A program made the translations under genes and the position numbers. A DNA stretch of 64,000 nt from Ciborinia camelliae (lineage: Eukaryota; Ascomycota; Leotiomycetes; Helotiales; Sclerotiniaceae), in the NCBI GenBank assembly GCA_025890175.1, contig JANPYM010000008.1, forward strand, positions 2,209,650-2,273,649, in the 5' to 3' direction. Each line of letters opens with the position of its first letter. The stretch's first letter is position 1. Shown here piece by piece: positions 35,852 through 46,993 of the stretch. The notes under the pieces were generated by a model. It did not search any database and was not told where the DNA came from. It was given only the letters and a program-made list of their open reading frames with translations.

Positions 35852-38112
35852 TCAAAGCTCCTTATAAGCCCTCCCATCCTTCGTCACAACATTCGTAACA
35901 ATAACATTCCTCGTATCCTTTTGAAAAGCCTCGTCATCTGTATTCTGTTCCGCATCATTCCTCGTATTCCCAAACCCAAAATCCAACCCATTCATCGAGG
36001 CCCTCACAGACCTCGGTGCCGCTACTGCATCGTGTAGATCTTCAAATATAATATCAATTCCTGCCACTAGACCAATTTGAGATTCTTGGTAAGTACCCAA
36101 CGGCCAGCCGACCCGATTAAATTTCTTCCGAACAGCTGAACTCATGCCAACGAAGCGTAGTTCGACCGCACCACCGCTATAGGTGAAGATTTCATCTTTC
36201 AGCTCTCGAAGGTGCGTGAGTCCGGTGGTGTCAATAAATGTGACGCGCGTGAAGTTGAATACGAGAACCTCGAGTTTGGGAAGGAATCTAGTTGGTGTAT
36301 TGATATTATCTCTCCGACGAAGGGCGGCGGTTCGTCGAACTCGATGGTCATTCCATTCTTTTCGCTCTGTTGGTCCATGTGGAGTCGGCTCATGAGTAGT
36401 CCAGACACCTTCCAAGATATCTCTTTTAATTTTCTCGGCATTGAGGTAGATAAGAGATGTTTCTAATGTGATGACTCGAGTTCCTTGAGGTATCAGTCCG
36501 CCAGGAAGTCGTATCCTCAGTCGGTCCGCATCATTGAGACTGAATCTGTTCTCGATGTCGAGAGGCTTTAGTGGAGTGAGTGAGGAAAATAATATCCGTA
36601 AAAGGGTGTAGAGGATCATGTAGATTACACCAAACCTAATACCCATATCCAAGCTTACATTCAGTCCAAAGTTCAGAACGATAAAAAAGCCCATGAAATC
36701 TGCAAAAGATCCTTTCCAATATGTGAGAAAGATACCGGCCCGAGGTAGAATCTCTAACACAGAGACTAGAATAATGGCACTGGTTGCGGCAGTTGGAATC
36801 CACTTGAAGGCTTCATTTAATCCATTGATGGCAAGCAAAACAATTCCAGTTGAGAATAATCCACTCAAGGGTGACCTTACTCCAATCCCTGAATTAACTG
36901 CTGAGAGAGAAAGAGACCCTGATACTGGCATCCCGCCGAAAAGACCATTCATAATATTTGCGGTGCCAAGGAATACAAGTTCTTGAGATTGATCAATCTC
37001 ATAATTGTGTTTCCGAGCGAAAGATTTCGCGAAAATTAAGTGCTCAGCTGCAGCCGCTATGAAGACCTGGGCAAGAAAACAAGTTAGCCTCATGATTACA
37101 TACATTAAGAATTTATCTCTGACAAACGTACGGGAAAAGCTTTTGTGGCAACTAGCAAAACAAGCTTGGTGGGAAGTTGTGGAGATTGAATGCCTTGAGG
37201 AATCGTTCCAGCAATGGGAAATCGTGGAATGGTAAGTTGCCTATTGTGAATGAAAGATACCAAAGTGAAAATAGCGATCACAAAAGCGTTCCGTAAATTG
37301 GACAGGACCCTAATAATTCTATTCTTGTGTCCCCATTCTTTACCCATGAGCTTCAATAGAATGATGATCAGTATTGATGCCACACCAATGGCCAAAGACA
37401 GTGGTTGAGTAGTTGCAATGTTTTTGAGAATTTCTAATCCTTGCTTTGTGAAGATTTGACCTACGCCTGATTCTCCTAATATCAAGGGAATCTGGCTTTG
37501 AATGATAATCAACGCTGCTGCTATTTGAAATCCGACTAGCATAGGAACCGTTACGAAATTTAGAATCCATCCAAGATTTAGAAGTCCAAAAAGTAAAGAC
37601 ATAGCGCCTATTGAAAACGAGAGAGCGGAAGCGATCAGTGCCGGTGGTATTGCAAGACCTTGGGCGACAATAGATAACACAACGGCGTTGGTAAGTAGGC
37701 TTAAAGATGTCGTAGGTCCCGTGGCAACATCTACAATTATCAGCACTATCCAGTTTTAGCTTTATGAAGAAATATTACCTTTCGAAGTACCCATAAAGAA
37801 GTATATAGCTGATGGCAGCCAGCTAGCGAAGAGGCCTTGTTGTAATGGCACGCCAGCCAAGGCTGCAGATGCGATGGCTTGTGGGACCAAAACCAATGCG
37901 ACCGTAAGTCCAGCAGTTATATCGTCCGCCAGCCATGTCGGAGCGTAATTCGGGAGCCAACGTACGAAAGGAATCTTCCAAAGTAAATATCTTCCTGTTG
38001 ATGATGGCAATGCCTTTATTCCCCGAACAAACCCCCTTCTTCCTCGACTTAAATTTTCATCATTCCTAAGTCCTTCTTTGATCTCTCGTAATTTCTGGGC
38101 TACTTTTCTCAT
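35852..38112 (-). CDS. SulP-family sulfate/anion transporter with STAS domain
   Basis: Three exons (37779-38112, 37132-37730, 35852-37066) give 715 residues. The membrane core begins near residue 60 with WLADDITAGLTVALVLVPQAIASAALAG, the SulP signature region, and holds about ten to twelve hydrophobic segments (for example DVATGPTTSLSLLT and GGMPVSGSLSLSAVNSGIG). The C-terminal part contains a STAS domain with FNFTRVTFIDTTGLTHL, the conserved strand-helix with D(T)TG. It is expected in the plasma or vacuolar membrane. The exact anion (sulfate, molybdate or other) is not determined by sequence. Confidence 0.93.
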
Positions 38113-40107
38113 TGTAAATACCGCCCCCAGTGATTGCGGAGGAAAGGTTTAGTTTAGCTGCAATAATTAATCAAGAAAAAGATGGCCTCGCAACCTTTAA
38201 GAAAATGCCATAAATGCTAACATGGTGATGAAGAGAGTTTTGTTAGAGCTGCTCAAGGGTTTGGACTTTTGCATTGTGTAGCAAAATCTACGAATCGTTT
38301 TATCTTCATCCCATCATGTTGATTGAATGTTAACTTTCGGGACAGAGATTATGGCTGGGTCAGCCTTCCTTACATGGATAGAGACTAGAGTAGATAGGTG
38401 TATAGAAAGGAAGAGACAAACAATAAGAATGATTGGTCGCCTTAAAAGCTATAGAACAAAGTTGTTTGCCAAGGGGTACCAGAGTTTCAAAAATCGTCAC
38501 AATTGCCAATTTCACTCGTGGCAAAAAGTCTGAGCGTGGCAGTTTTTTCTCCAGTCACCAAATTTATTTATGAACTCATTCCTCGACACAGTGGATTTCC
38601 TAGTGCGAGCAAAAAGAATATAACTATTTTACGAATCCATATCGAAACTTTTTAATTGAATGAGGGTAGTGGATACAACAGCAATGCAGCCTCCCAACAG
38701 TTCATGCAGTCTAATCGCCCTTATATTATATTTAAGGATCGAAAACCCCTCGAAGGGAGATACGGGGAGCAGGTGATGGCAATACGAATTCAGTATTTAA
38801 TTCGAGGTAACAGATGTTCTAAAAAATCTTATATCAAACATCGAAACACACGCGTCAACCTAGCAGTATCTTCCATGGTAGACTTACGCACGGGTTTCGG
38901 GTTGTTTTGACGACGTTTCGTGATTTTCAGAACGCGACTCTAAGTATAAGCAAAGAAGAATGATAATATTTGACAAGAATTGACAAGAGTTCTTAGAACC
39001 CATAGAATCACGAACATGGAGACTTTTGGTTCCCGCAGATCGTCGGTTTTGAAGCGAACCTGAATTGTATGCTCTTGCGCGCCTTCTATCAAATTTAGTA
39101 TAATTCATCTTCTCTTTCGTCCCATATATGCTTTTCTTTTCCCAAGATCGATACGACAAATGTTTACCATCCTCTACTCCGTTCTAGGCCACAGAGCGGC
39201 CTATAGTCTCGCACACGAATTTCAGGAATAAGTGGCTTCATGAGCTGTTGTGTTCGCCATTATAGGAATGCTGCACATCAAACACACTCAACTTTGAGTT
39301 TTTGGTTATACTTGCGGGTAAAACCCATAGATCCACTCGAATATAGAGTTCTGTTACAGTGCGGAAAGTAGACAATATACTCCAAACCACATTCGGTATG
39401 TGACTGCGCCGACGTTCAAAGAATATATAGCTGGAAATTGTGGTTCCCGCATGATTCCCGCGATGGAAATTTTGCAGTAAGCCATCAGTGGTACCATTCA
39501 ATGCATGCTAGCTCATCACCAGAATCTCGTTCGGATGACTTTAATATACCTGATCGAGGCGTATTGAAGCTTAATGCGCACACAAAGACTAATGCGCGAA
39601 GGCACTGATATGGGTATCCTTAACCCATTAAAAATGATTACTACATAGATGCTCGCTATTGCCTGCGTGACCATCTTTATGTTTGGGGTCTCTAATCTCT
39701 TTCAGTGGTGTACATCGGGTTTGAGTTTTGCCATGCAATGGAAATACTGTACGGAAATTGAACACTCTTCATTCAGTCATGAATACCTGGGCAACCAACC
39801 ACTCATGTTGTAGAACTAGTGTAGCTTCAGATTGTCTAGTTGTAACATTTCTTTGTCCTGATTGTTCTGATTGCCGTGAAATTCTGTGGCAGTATTGGTG
39901 AGTACCCAGCATAAAATATCAAGATGTGTATAGTTTGTTAGAATGGAAATCTGATGCTGATGCTGATGCTGTTGATGTTGATGTTTGAATTTCATCCCTT
40001 GAACCAACTTCATGAATATTTATTACCCCACAATCGGCTACCATCGGGCTTTCCCACGCTTCATTCTAGCGATGCGATAATCCCAAAATTCCTCCCAACA
40101 CCAAAAA
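38113..40107. other. Intergenic between divergent SulP and AAA-ATPase genes
   Basis: About 2 kb, no supported gene. Short frames on both strands have no domain. A CTGATG/TTGATG trinucleotide-type tract lies at 39951-39985, upstream of the ATPase. Confidence 0.5.
39951..39985. repeat. CTGATG/TTGATG tract
   Basis: Six near-perfect hexamer units about 120 bp before the BCS1-like start codon. Confidence 0.8.
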
Positions 40108-41493
40108 ATGCCCGACCCATCAACAACATCGCTGACAACTCTCGATGCACTCTTTAACAATCCCGTCTTTGCAGGAGGCATCGGCCTCGCAGGTCTTGGG
40201 GCTTCTGCCGCCATCGGACGACGTTTCTTGATTCTGGGAGCTTCCACCATTAAACGACGTCTCGTGGTAAATCTCGAAATCAGTAAAGAAGATCCATCAT
40301 ACCAATGGATATTAGCATGGCTATGTCTCCCTCGTCCACCTGGGGGCTTCATTGCATCCAGAATTACTAGAGTTCATGATTATTCTATGCGAACGATCGG
40401 CGAACAGTCTGAAGGTGGTCCATCATCTGCGACATTTCTTGCGCAACCGGGATATGGCAGGCACGTTGTCCAGCATAAGAATGCTTTCATTTTGGTTCAG
40501 AGGGAAAAACAAAGTAGTCATAATATGAATACTGGAGTGCCACACGAGACTATTACTCTACGAACACTTTACGCACACCGACATATATTCGCGGATATTT
40601 TTGCAGAAGCACATCAATTGGCTGCTACGGCACATGAAGGGAAGACAGTAATTTACAAGAGTTCGGGAATGGAATGGAGACAGTTTGGAGATGCGCGACG
40701 GAAACGGCCTCTCAGCTCTGTAATATTAGATGAGGGGGTCAAGCAGCGAATCGTGGATGATGTAAGGGATTTCTTGGGTCGGCAACAATGGTACGTGGAT
40801 CGAGGAATACCGTACCGCAGAGGTTATCTTCTCTATGGACCACCCGGGAGTGGCAAAACTTCTTTTATACAGGCCTTGGCTGGAGAACTGAATTTTGGGG
40901 TTGCGATGATCAATTTGAGTGAGCGGGGAATGACAGACGACAAACTGGCCCATTTTCTCACAAAATTACCACCGCGTACGCTTGTACTGCTAGAAGATGC
41001 CGATGCTGCGTTTGTGAATAGAAAGCAGGTGGATTCTGAAGGATATTCAGGCGCGACGGTTACATTCTCGGGATTGTTAAACGCACTTGATGGAGTGGCA
41101 GCTGGCGAGGAAAGAATTGCCTTCCTTACTACAAATCATATTGATCGGCTTGATGCTGCTTTAATAAGGCCTGGACGTGTTGATATGATCGAAAGAATTG
41201 GCGAAGCTACGAGATATCAAGCCGCGGAGATGTGGGATAGGTTTTATGGCGACATTGATAAGGACGGAAGTGGAAAGATGCGATTTTTGGCAAAACTAGA
41301 AAGGTTTGGGCTCGTTGCGGACGAAGAAGGCAAAAGGATTGAGCCAGAGCTTCATACGAGTATGGCTGCTATACAGGGACTTTTTGTGTTCAACAAGGAC
41401 AGCATGGAGGGAGCCATCGATATGGTCGAGGGGTTGATACCGAGAATCTACGAGCCACATAACCTGGAAAACGGAATCAAGGTAACAGCTTGA
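40108..41493 (+). CDS. BCS1-like mitochondrial AAA ATPase
   Basis: A single exon of 461 residues. It has the BCS1 layout: a short hydrophobic N-terminal segment (about residues 21-42), a BCS1-specific domain (about 50-210), then one AAA module with Walker A GPPGSGKT at 244-251, Walker B LVLLEDAD at 292-299, the sensor region FLTTNHIDRLDAALIRPGRVD and a C-terminal lid. BCS1 moves the folded Rieske protein across the inner mitochondrial membrane in complex III assembly. Many fungi have several BCS1 paralogues, so this may be a divergent one with another substrate. Two small dubious genes follow downstream. Confidence 0.9.
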   Translation: MPDPSTTSLTTLDALFNNPVFAGGIGLAGLGASAAIGRRFLILGASTIKRRLVVNLEISKEDPSYQWILAWLCLPRPPGGFIASRITRVHDYSMRTIGEQSEGGPSSATFLAQPGYGRHVVQHKNAFILVQREKQSSHNMNTGVPHETITLRTLYAHRHIFADIFAEAHQLAATAHEGKTVIYKSSGMEWRQFGDARRKRPLSSVILDEGVKQRIVDDVRDFLGRQQWYVDRGIPYRRGYLLYGPPGSGKTSFIQALAGELNFGVAMINLSERGMTDDKLAHFLTKLPPRTLVLLEDADAAFVNRKQVDSEGYSGATVTFSGLLNALDGVAAGEERIAFLTTNHIDRLDAALIRPGRVDMIERIGEATRYQAAEMWDRFYGDIDKDGSGKMRFLAKLERFGLVADEEGKRIEPELHTSMAAIQGLFVFNKDSMEGAIDMVEGLIPRIYEPHNLENGIKVTA

Positions 41494-41622
41494 GCTTGGA
41501 TGGTACTGGCAAGGCATTTTCCATATATGTGTTCATGTATAATACTACCGACACGACAAAATATCCAGTTGAGAATAGGTCCATCGGAACTTTATTTCAT
41601 TGCCAAAAGATTCAACAAGTAA

Positions 41623-42119
41623 TTACATAAAATCCTTCGCCCTTTCTACGACCACCATTATCATTACATTTCGACCACCCGCAATCGTTGCATCATCCGT
41701 AAGTAACCCCTCTTCAACTCCCGGCCCCCGATAAATCTCTGCGGACTGAGCAGCATCTCTCGTCCTCTCAACAATGATGTCACTCTTAGCAACAGCCTCC
41801 TTTTCTTCGAGTTTCTGGATCTATAGGATCTTCGATAGTAGCTCCGTGACTTTGTACCGGGATGGGATGTTGTTTATAGCCGGGACGTGAGACGTAAGTA
41901 TTGTCTATGCTCTTCCCTTGGGAGTATCTGAGGTGGACGGTATTGTGGTTGGTTGTGATGTAGTGGGTTGATTTGTTTGAACAGGGTTAAGTATAATTGA
42001 TTGTGGGGATGAAATGTTGGGGGGAGTAACTGTATTTTTAGTTATCTTAAGTATGGCATCGTAATATGCAGTTCTACGTCAGGGAAGACGGACTGGAAGC
42101 TAGAAGGTGGTGTGCTCAT
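41623..42119 (-). CDS. Small unrecognised protein, possibly frameshifted (about 105 aa)
   Basis: Not recognised. A start MSTPPSSFQSVFPD (42078-42119) can splice from GAC|GTAGAA to ...AAG|AGC (start of SIDNTYVSRPGYKQHPIPVQ), giving a coherent reading to about 41825. The convincing C-terminal stretch (LEEKEAVAKSDIIVERTRD onward, ending ERAKDFM) is in a different frame. Either one base is extra near 41816, or a very short intron (37 nt, GTACAA...CTATAG) joins them. The composition is charged and soluble, with no signal or membrane segment. It could be a genuine small conserved fungal gene or a fresh pseudogene. Confidence 0.4.
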
Positions 42120-42296
42120 GCATCTATCCAACAAGCTCCCCCCATGAATCAAAATGGCATGTCCTAAGATACCGTGTGGTCATTTCTGGACCAACCAAGC
42201 AATGCGTATCAATAGTAATCCCCAACATTGTTGCACCATAAAATCCTCTAATAGCAAGACTATATAAGTCCTCTGCCTCCCGTGATCCGGCCTGCT

Positions 42297-42719
42297 CTAG
42301 CTCTCACGGTAGTTTGATATATTAGGTACGAAGATCAAAAGGCCACTTTGAGCCCCACGTAGACAATGGTTCCCGTTATCAGGGCTGGTAGGCCTCAAGG
42401 CGTGTGAATCATACTTATTTATGATTTGGTAAATATCGGCGGGCGATACCAACGATCCATCTTGCAAAACGTCCACATCGTTCTTAATCTGCATACCAAG
42501 CAGAACTTAGCATACTAGAATTCCCCGTTTCCAAGTGCACTGGCAAGATATACATTCAGTATCAGCAGGCTCATTGATATGTAAACAGTAAAAGTCTTTT
42601 TGTAGAAGTTGTTCTCTTCGAAAGTCAAGGTCAAAGCGATAAATGGCATTCAAGTTTCTCCGAGCCAGCCAGGGCAGTAGAGAAGCCGAACAAGGAATGC
42701 GAATATAGGTGATATACAT
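42297..42719 (-). pseudogene. Short open frame interrupted by one stop; possible gene remnant
   Basis: Two blocks in the same frame (42507-42719 and 42297-42494) are separated by a single TAA within GTATGCTAAGTTCTGC. The upstream block has a Cys/His-rich patch (FYCLHINEPADTECISCQC), the downstream one SLVSPADIYQIINKYDSHAL. A 27-nt GTATGC...GCAG intron would remove the stop but is too short to be likely. I recognise no family. It may be a remnant of a larger F-box-like or hypothetical gene, or chance. Confidence 0.3.
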
Positions 42720-42973
42720 GATAGAAGATAGTATGATACACAGAGAAATAGTGAAATTAATCCGGGTTACAGAAGTACAAGATACTGTTCCACCAATACA
42801 AACTTTTTGAGATGAGGTTCAGAAGTGTATAGATAGAGGTGCATTACGTAAGTATCCAAAGAGGTTTAGCGCCGTGAAACCTCAGATATTATTGGTCACG
42901 GCCGGGTAACCCGCTGCCCATCAGGCTAGCCTAGCTCAACCTCTATACTTTTCACAACTTCACAGCCGTCGCC

Positions 42974-43716
42974 ATGTTTACCGGTCTTGTTGAAATCAAG
43001 GGAGGTTAGTACCAAGAACTTACTGCCCCCATCCACCTCGCTGACACTATTCCTCAGTTGTTTCCGACATCAAACTCGACAGTCAATATGGTGCCACCCT
43101 CACCATCAGCAACGCCGCCTCCATCCTCGGAGACTGCGGACTCGGTGACAGCATCGCTGTAAACGGAATTTGTCTCACAGTTACCAGTTTTACAACTGAT
43201 AGCTTCACAGTAGGCTGCGCACCAGAGACCCTTCGTCGCACAAATGTCGGTTCCCTAGAAGTTAATTCCGAAGTCAATCTCGAACGCGCCGTCTCTGCGA
43301 ACACACGTATGGGAGGACATTTCGTACAAGGACATGTGGATACAGTTGCAGAATTGATTAAGAGAGAAGCGGATGGCGAGGCTTTGACCTTGAGATTGAA
43401 GCCGAGGGATAAAGAAGTGATGAGATATATTGTCGAGAAGGGATATGTCACGCTTGATGGAGCCAGCTTGACCATTACCAAGGTTGATGAGGAGTGGTTC
43501 GAGATTATGTTGATCGCATATACACAAACGAAGATTGTAACGGCTTTAAAGAAGGAAGGAGATTATATCAATGTGGAGGTGGATCAAATTGGTAAATACG
43601 TGGAGAAAGCTGTAGAGGGATATTTTGCTCAGGGAACAGGTGGAGATATTGCCATATTGGAGAAAATGGTGGAACGTCTTGTTGAGGCAAAATTGGCCAA
43701 GTCTTCTGGCAACTAA
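42974..43716 (+). CDS. RIB5: Riboflavin synthase
   Basis: It converts two 6,7-dimethyl-8-ribityllumazine molecules into riboflavin plus a pyrimidinedione, the last step of vitamin B2 synthesis. Exon 1 is only 31 nt (42974-43004); exon 2 is 43058-43716; total 229 residues, the usual length. The protein starts MFTGLVE, the family's invariant N-terminus, and has two lumazine-binding beta-barrel halves. In the first, GDSIAVNGICLTV is diagnostic, followed by MGGHFVQGHVD; the second has the equivalent TLDGASLTIT. A short first exon carrying only MFTGLVEIKG is easily missed by gene finders. Confidence 0.96.
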
Positions 43717-46700
43717 AATCTTCTCTTTGCGCCATAGGATACCAAATCAACCAAGTGGCTATACCCACTTCTGCTATCTGGATAAAATACTAAAAGTCTA
43801 AAACGCTTTCCTCATGCAGCATTTCCAAGAGTGTGGACTGCAATTCAAATAAGTTCTGAATGTTCCAAAGACACCAGATCTCCAAGTATGATTTTATATT
43901 TCAAAAAGAGCCAACTTTCCAAATGTATTCAGTCGATCAATCAATATGTCAAATGGGCTCAATATATCAATATTTTGGCGAATTCTAAAACTTCAAGTGA
44001 ATTCCGTTTCTAAGAGAATACTATCTCAAAGTGATATCAATATCGGATTTGAATTTAACTCAATTTAATATTTCAAACATACTCAACATCTCACTCAATT
44101 TATGAAATGAGTTCATTGTATCAAACTTCTACCCTCGGTGTCCCTGTGCTATCGTATTCCTTTATGAAAACACTCTCCGCCTTGGCTACTCTAGCTAAAC
44201 TATCACTGCCGTCTTGTCCTTCAATCTCCTTCATAAAACCGTCCCTCACGCTGAAATTCTCAACTATGCGGACAGTCTTATATACAAATGTCATAAACAG
44301 CCCATACACAGCTCTTTGCAGTTAGGGGATTCTATCTATCAGAATCCCACTTTGTAATCTAAAGAAAAGTACGAGGTTTCTCATCCGTGTTCCCTACTTT
44401 ATTGGCGTGATCTGTGAATAATTTCCTCATTCTTGAAGTAATCATAACGATATTCTTGGCGAATTTCTAGGTCTGAAATGCAAGTTCCTCGTCCGCGACC
44501 ATGCAACTGAGCAAATTAAACTTGTCGATTCTTTTGGGTATATCCCGCGGGCCTAATGAAGGCTCAAACGTGTCAAGATATCCTCTTGCCCTTCTAGTCA
44601 AATAACATAAATCCATTAGGCTTCAACAGCCTTTACCAAGCAGTAGCATTTTATAATGAGATTAAGATGTTCTTAGATCGTGTGTGTTTGTATTTGATGG
44701 AATTCAGAGATCCCATCTGAACCATGATAGGCGAGAACATCCTTTTCAACCAAAAACATCCATCCATGTAGTTATACCTAATATATTTTTCAATTCCCTT
44801 CCTCGTTAGAAAATAAATATGAGCAAATTCAATTGGTGGGAAGCAAAGGTGAATCCTCCCGATTTCGCCTAAACATGATAGTGGGGTATTAAAGGAGTAA
44901 GTTATCTGGATGGTGACAATACACAATACAGTGAAGTGATAGCTGTAAATGGAGTATGTGGAATGCGCATACTATAGTTCAATACAGTCAATATGGCAAG
45001 AGTTGGACTCACATATATTGCTGCATTTATAGTATTGGGAAATAACACACATGTAGAGGATAGTGGGTTTCAATATTTAAGTATATATTATGATCATGGG
45101 GAGATTCATGTAAGGAGTTATTTATATATCTTCAAGAGTCACCAGACAGACAGGCCATTGATGGTACTCACCTTGCTGAGAAGATTCAGCACCTCTTTTT
45201 TTGCCACTGCTTGATTGCAAGTGGCTGATGATATGTTCAACACTTGATCATCATCAAGAGTTTTGCAGTGATTCAAGGAATCCGAATTCGAAAGCTTTTT
45301 TCCACAATGAATCATTGGTTCGGGTGGCACATCGTCACGGTAGGTGGCTACCCCCGCCCCCCCCCCAAAAACTCCTTTTCAAGTGTAGATTATTACAAGA
45401 TCCATAAAATTGAAATAGCAAATATGTTACCATTGAGCTAGAGGCAGCCGAACTTACAAGGTATCAATTATTTGGAGTAATTCCTGAATGCCCAGCATGA
45501 CATTAAACCCGTTTGTTGAGGAAAGCATAGTGTCTTAAGATGTGCGGTCTCTGTTCTCAAAGACTTCTAGGCTCAAACTAATCAATTTGCTTTTGTAGAA
45601 GCAATTTATAAATAAAGGCTATGCTACCTCCAATCCTCATGTCCCAACACAGACCTCCAGCAAGCTTCAACTCTCCCCAGATCAATACAGATATTATTCA
45701 CCTCATCAACATATCATGCAGCCTCCTATCTCACAGTAAATGATTTCACAAGACCTTTCAACGAAAGGCCTAGCAGAGGAGTACCTAAAAGGATATTTGG
45801 AGCCTTAACATCGGACCCAGCGCTAGGCCACTACTGAACAGCCGAATTCGCCACCCTGCCATATAGAGCAGCACTCCCGGAATCGTAGAATTCGGCTAAT
45901 TCTTCCATTGTACCAGCTTTCTTTCCTCTTGGACCTCTCTCCGTATTCATTTATATCTGCGAAGAAAATCAAGATACCGCGCCCACTTCCGCTAACTCTC
46001 AATCTAAAAATCCGAACAAATGACTCGACGACCCTCAATGGAATCACAGAGTATGTGTACCATCGAATTGACCGCACTCACTGGTATCGAGGGTCCAAGT
46101 AAAACTAGACGTTATAGAGCTCGTGACTGGAACGGTGTCGAGAAAATAGGGAGCTGATACGTCAAGGGATAGCAGGTACCTCCGGGGGTGTAGTCGGTTG
46201 AGAGATTAGTTGTTGTTAGTGGGCGAAGGTTGAGGAAGCGAAAAGAGGAGCGAGGAAGAAGGAGGGGGTAATGAGATATTGGGAAATTTTGAGAGAGTAT
46301 GGGCAAATGTTGAGTGTTTGGGGCTCAAAATCGTATAATTCGATCTAGACGTCTCGATTCAATACAGAAAACTCATCATGACATGACCATATTTTAATAT
46401 CTCTCCCACATCCCACTTCCAAAATTATCAAAGTCAATATCTCCCCGCTCTCGAACAATCAGATTATTCATTTACTTATCCATCATGATTATTGTACCTT
46501 CCTATCCTCCTACTGTGATATACTGGATGATTTATGAAACGTTGCCGAGACAAAATTAGATAACGTGACGAGCACCAGATTAGAAAATGCGGAGGATCGA
46601 CTCAAGGACACCACGTACCGTTTCAGCGATCGGATGTTAAGATTGCGCATGTCGGTCACTTCGGAGTACATGGTTTCTTCTATGCCGAATTGCCTGGCGG

Positions 46701-46993
46701 GTAAAAGGGGGGACGAGTCGGTTAAATACTGGTGGCGTGTCTTGTGATCGCCGATGTTGTGCACGGTATCCGGGGTGCATTTTCTGGGGTAATAGTGCCG
46801 TGAGATAATATCACATGCAGGAGTGACTTTTAATAACTCGTCGGCTTGGCATGAGATCAAAGAGTTGCTTATTGTCATCTAATTTTCACTCGTTCACGCA
46901 TACGGCCCGATTTTACACGAGATTTGTTCATGGTATAGATTCATCTCTTTGAGACCTGCTATCCCTCTCTAACTAGTATTACATGATTAATAT
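43717..46993. other. Long intergenic region; no convincing gene
   Basis: About 3.3 kb between convergent genes. AT-rich parts (43.9-45.1 kb), a C-run at about 45351-45366, and short unsupported frames (44107-44325 plus, 46510-46878 minus). I see no TIRs, RNA gene or splice-consistent coding region. Confidence 0.5.

Noticed and set aside
46510..46878. Minus-strand frame of 122 residues
   Set aside because: No recognisable domain, no signal peptide, no consistent neighbours; a chance frame is as likely.
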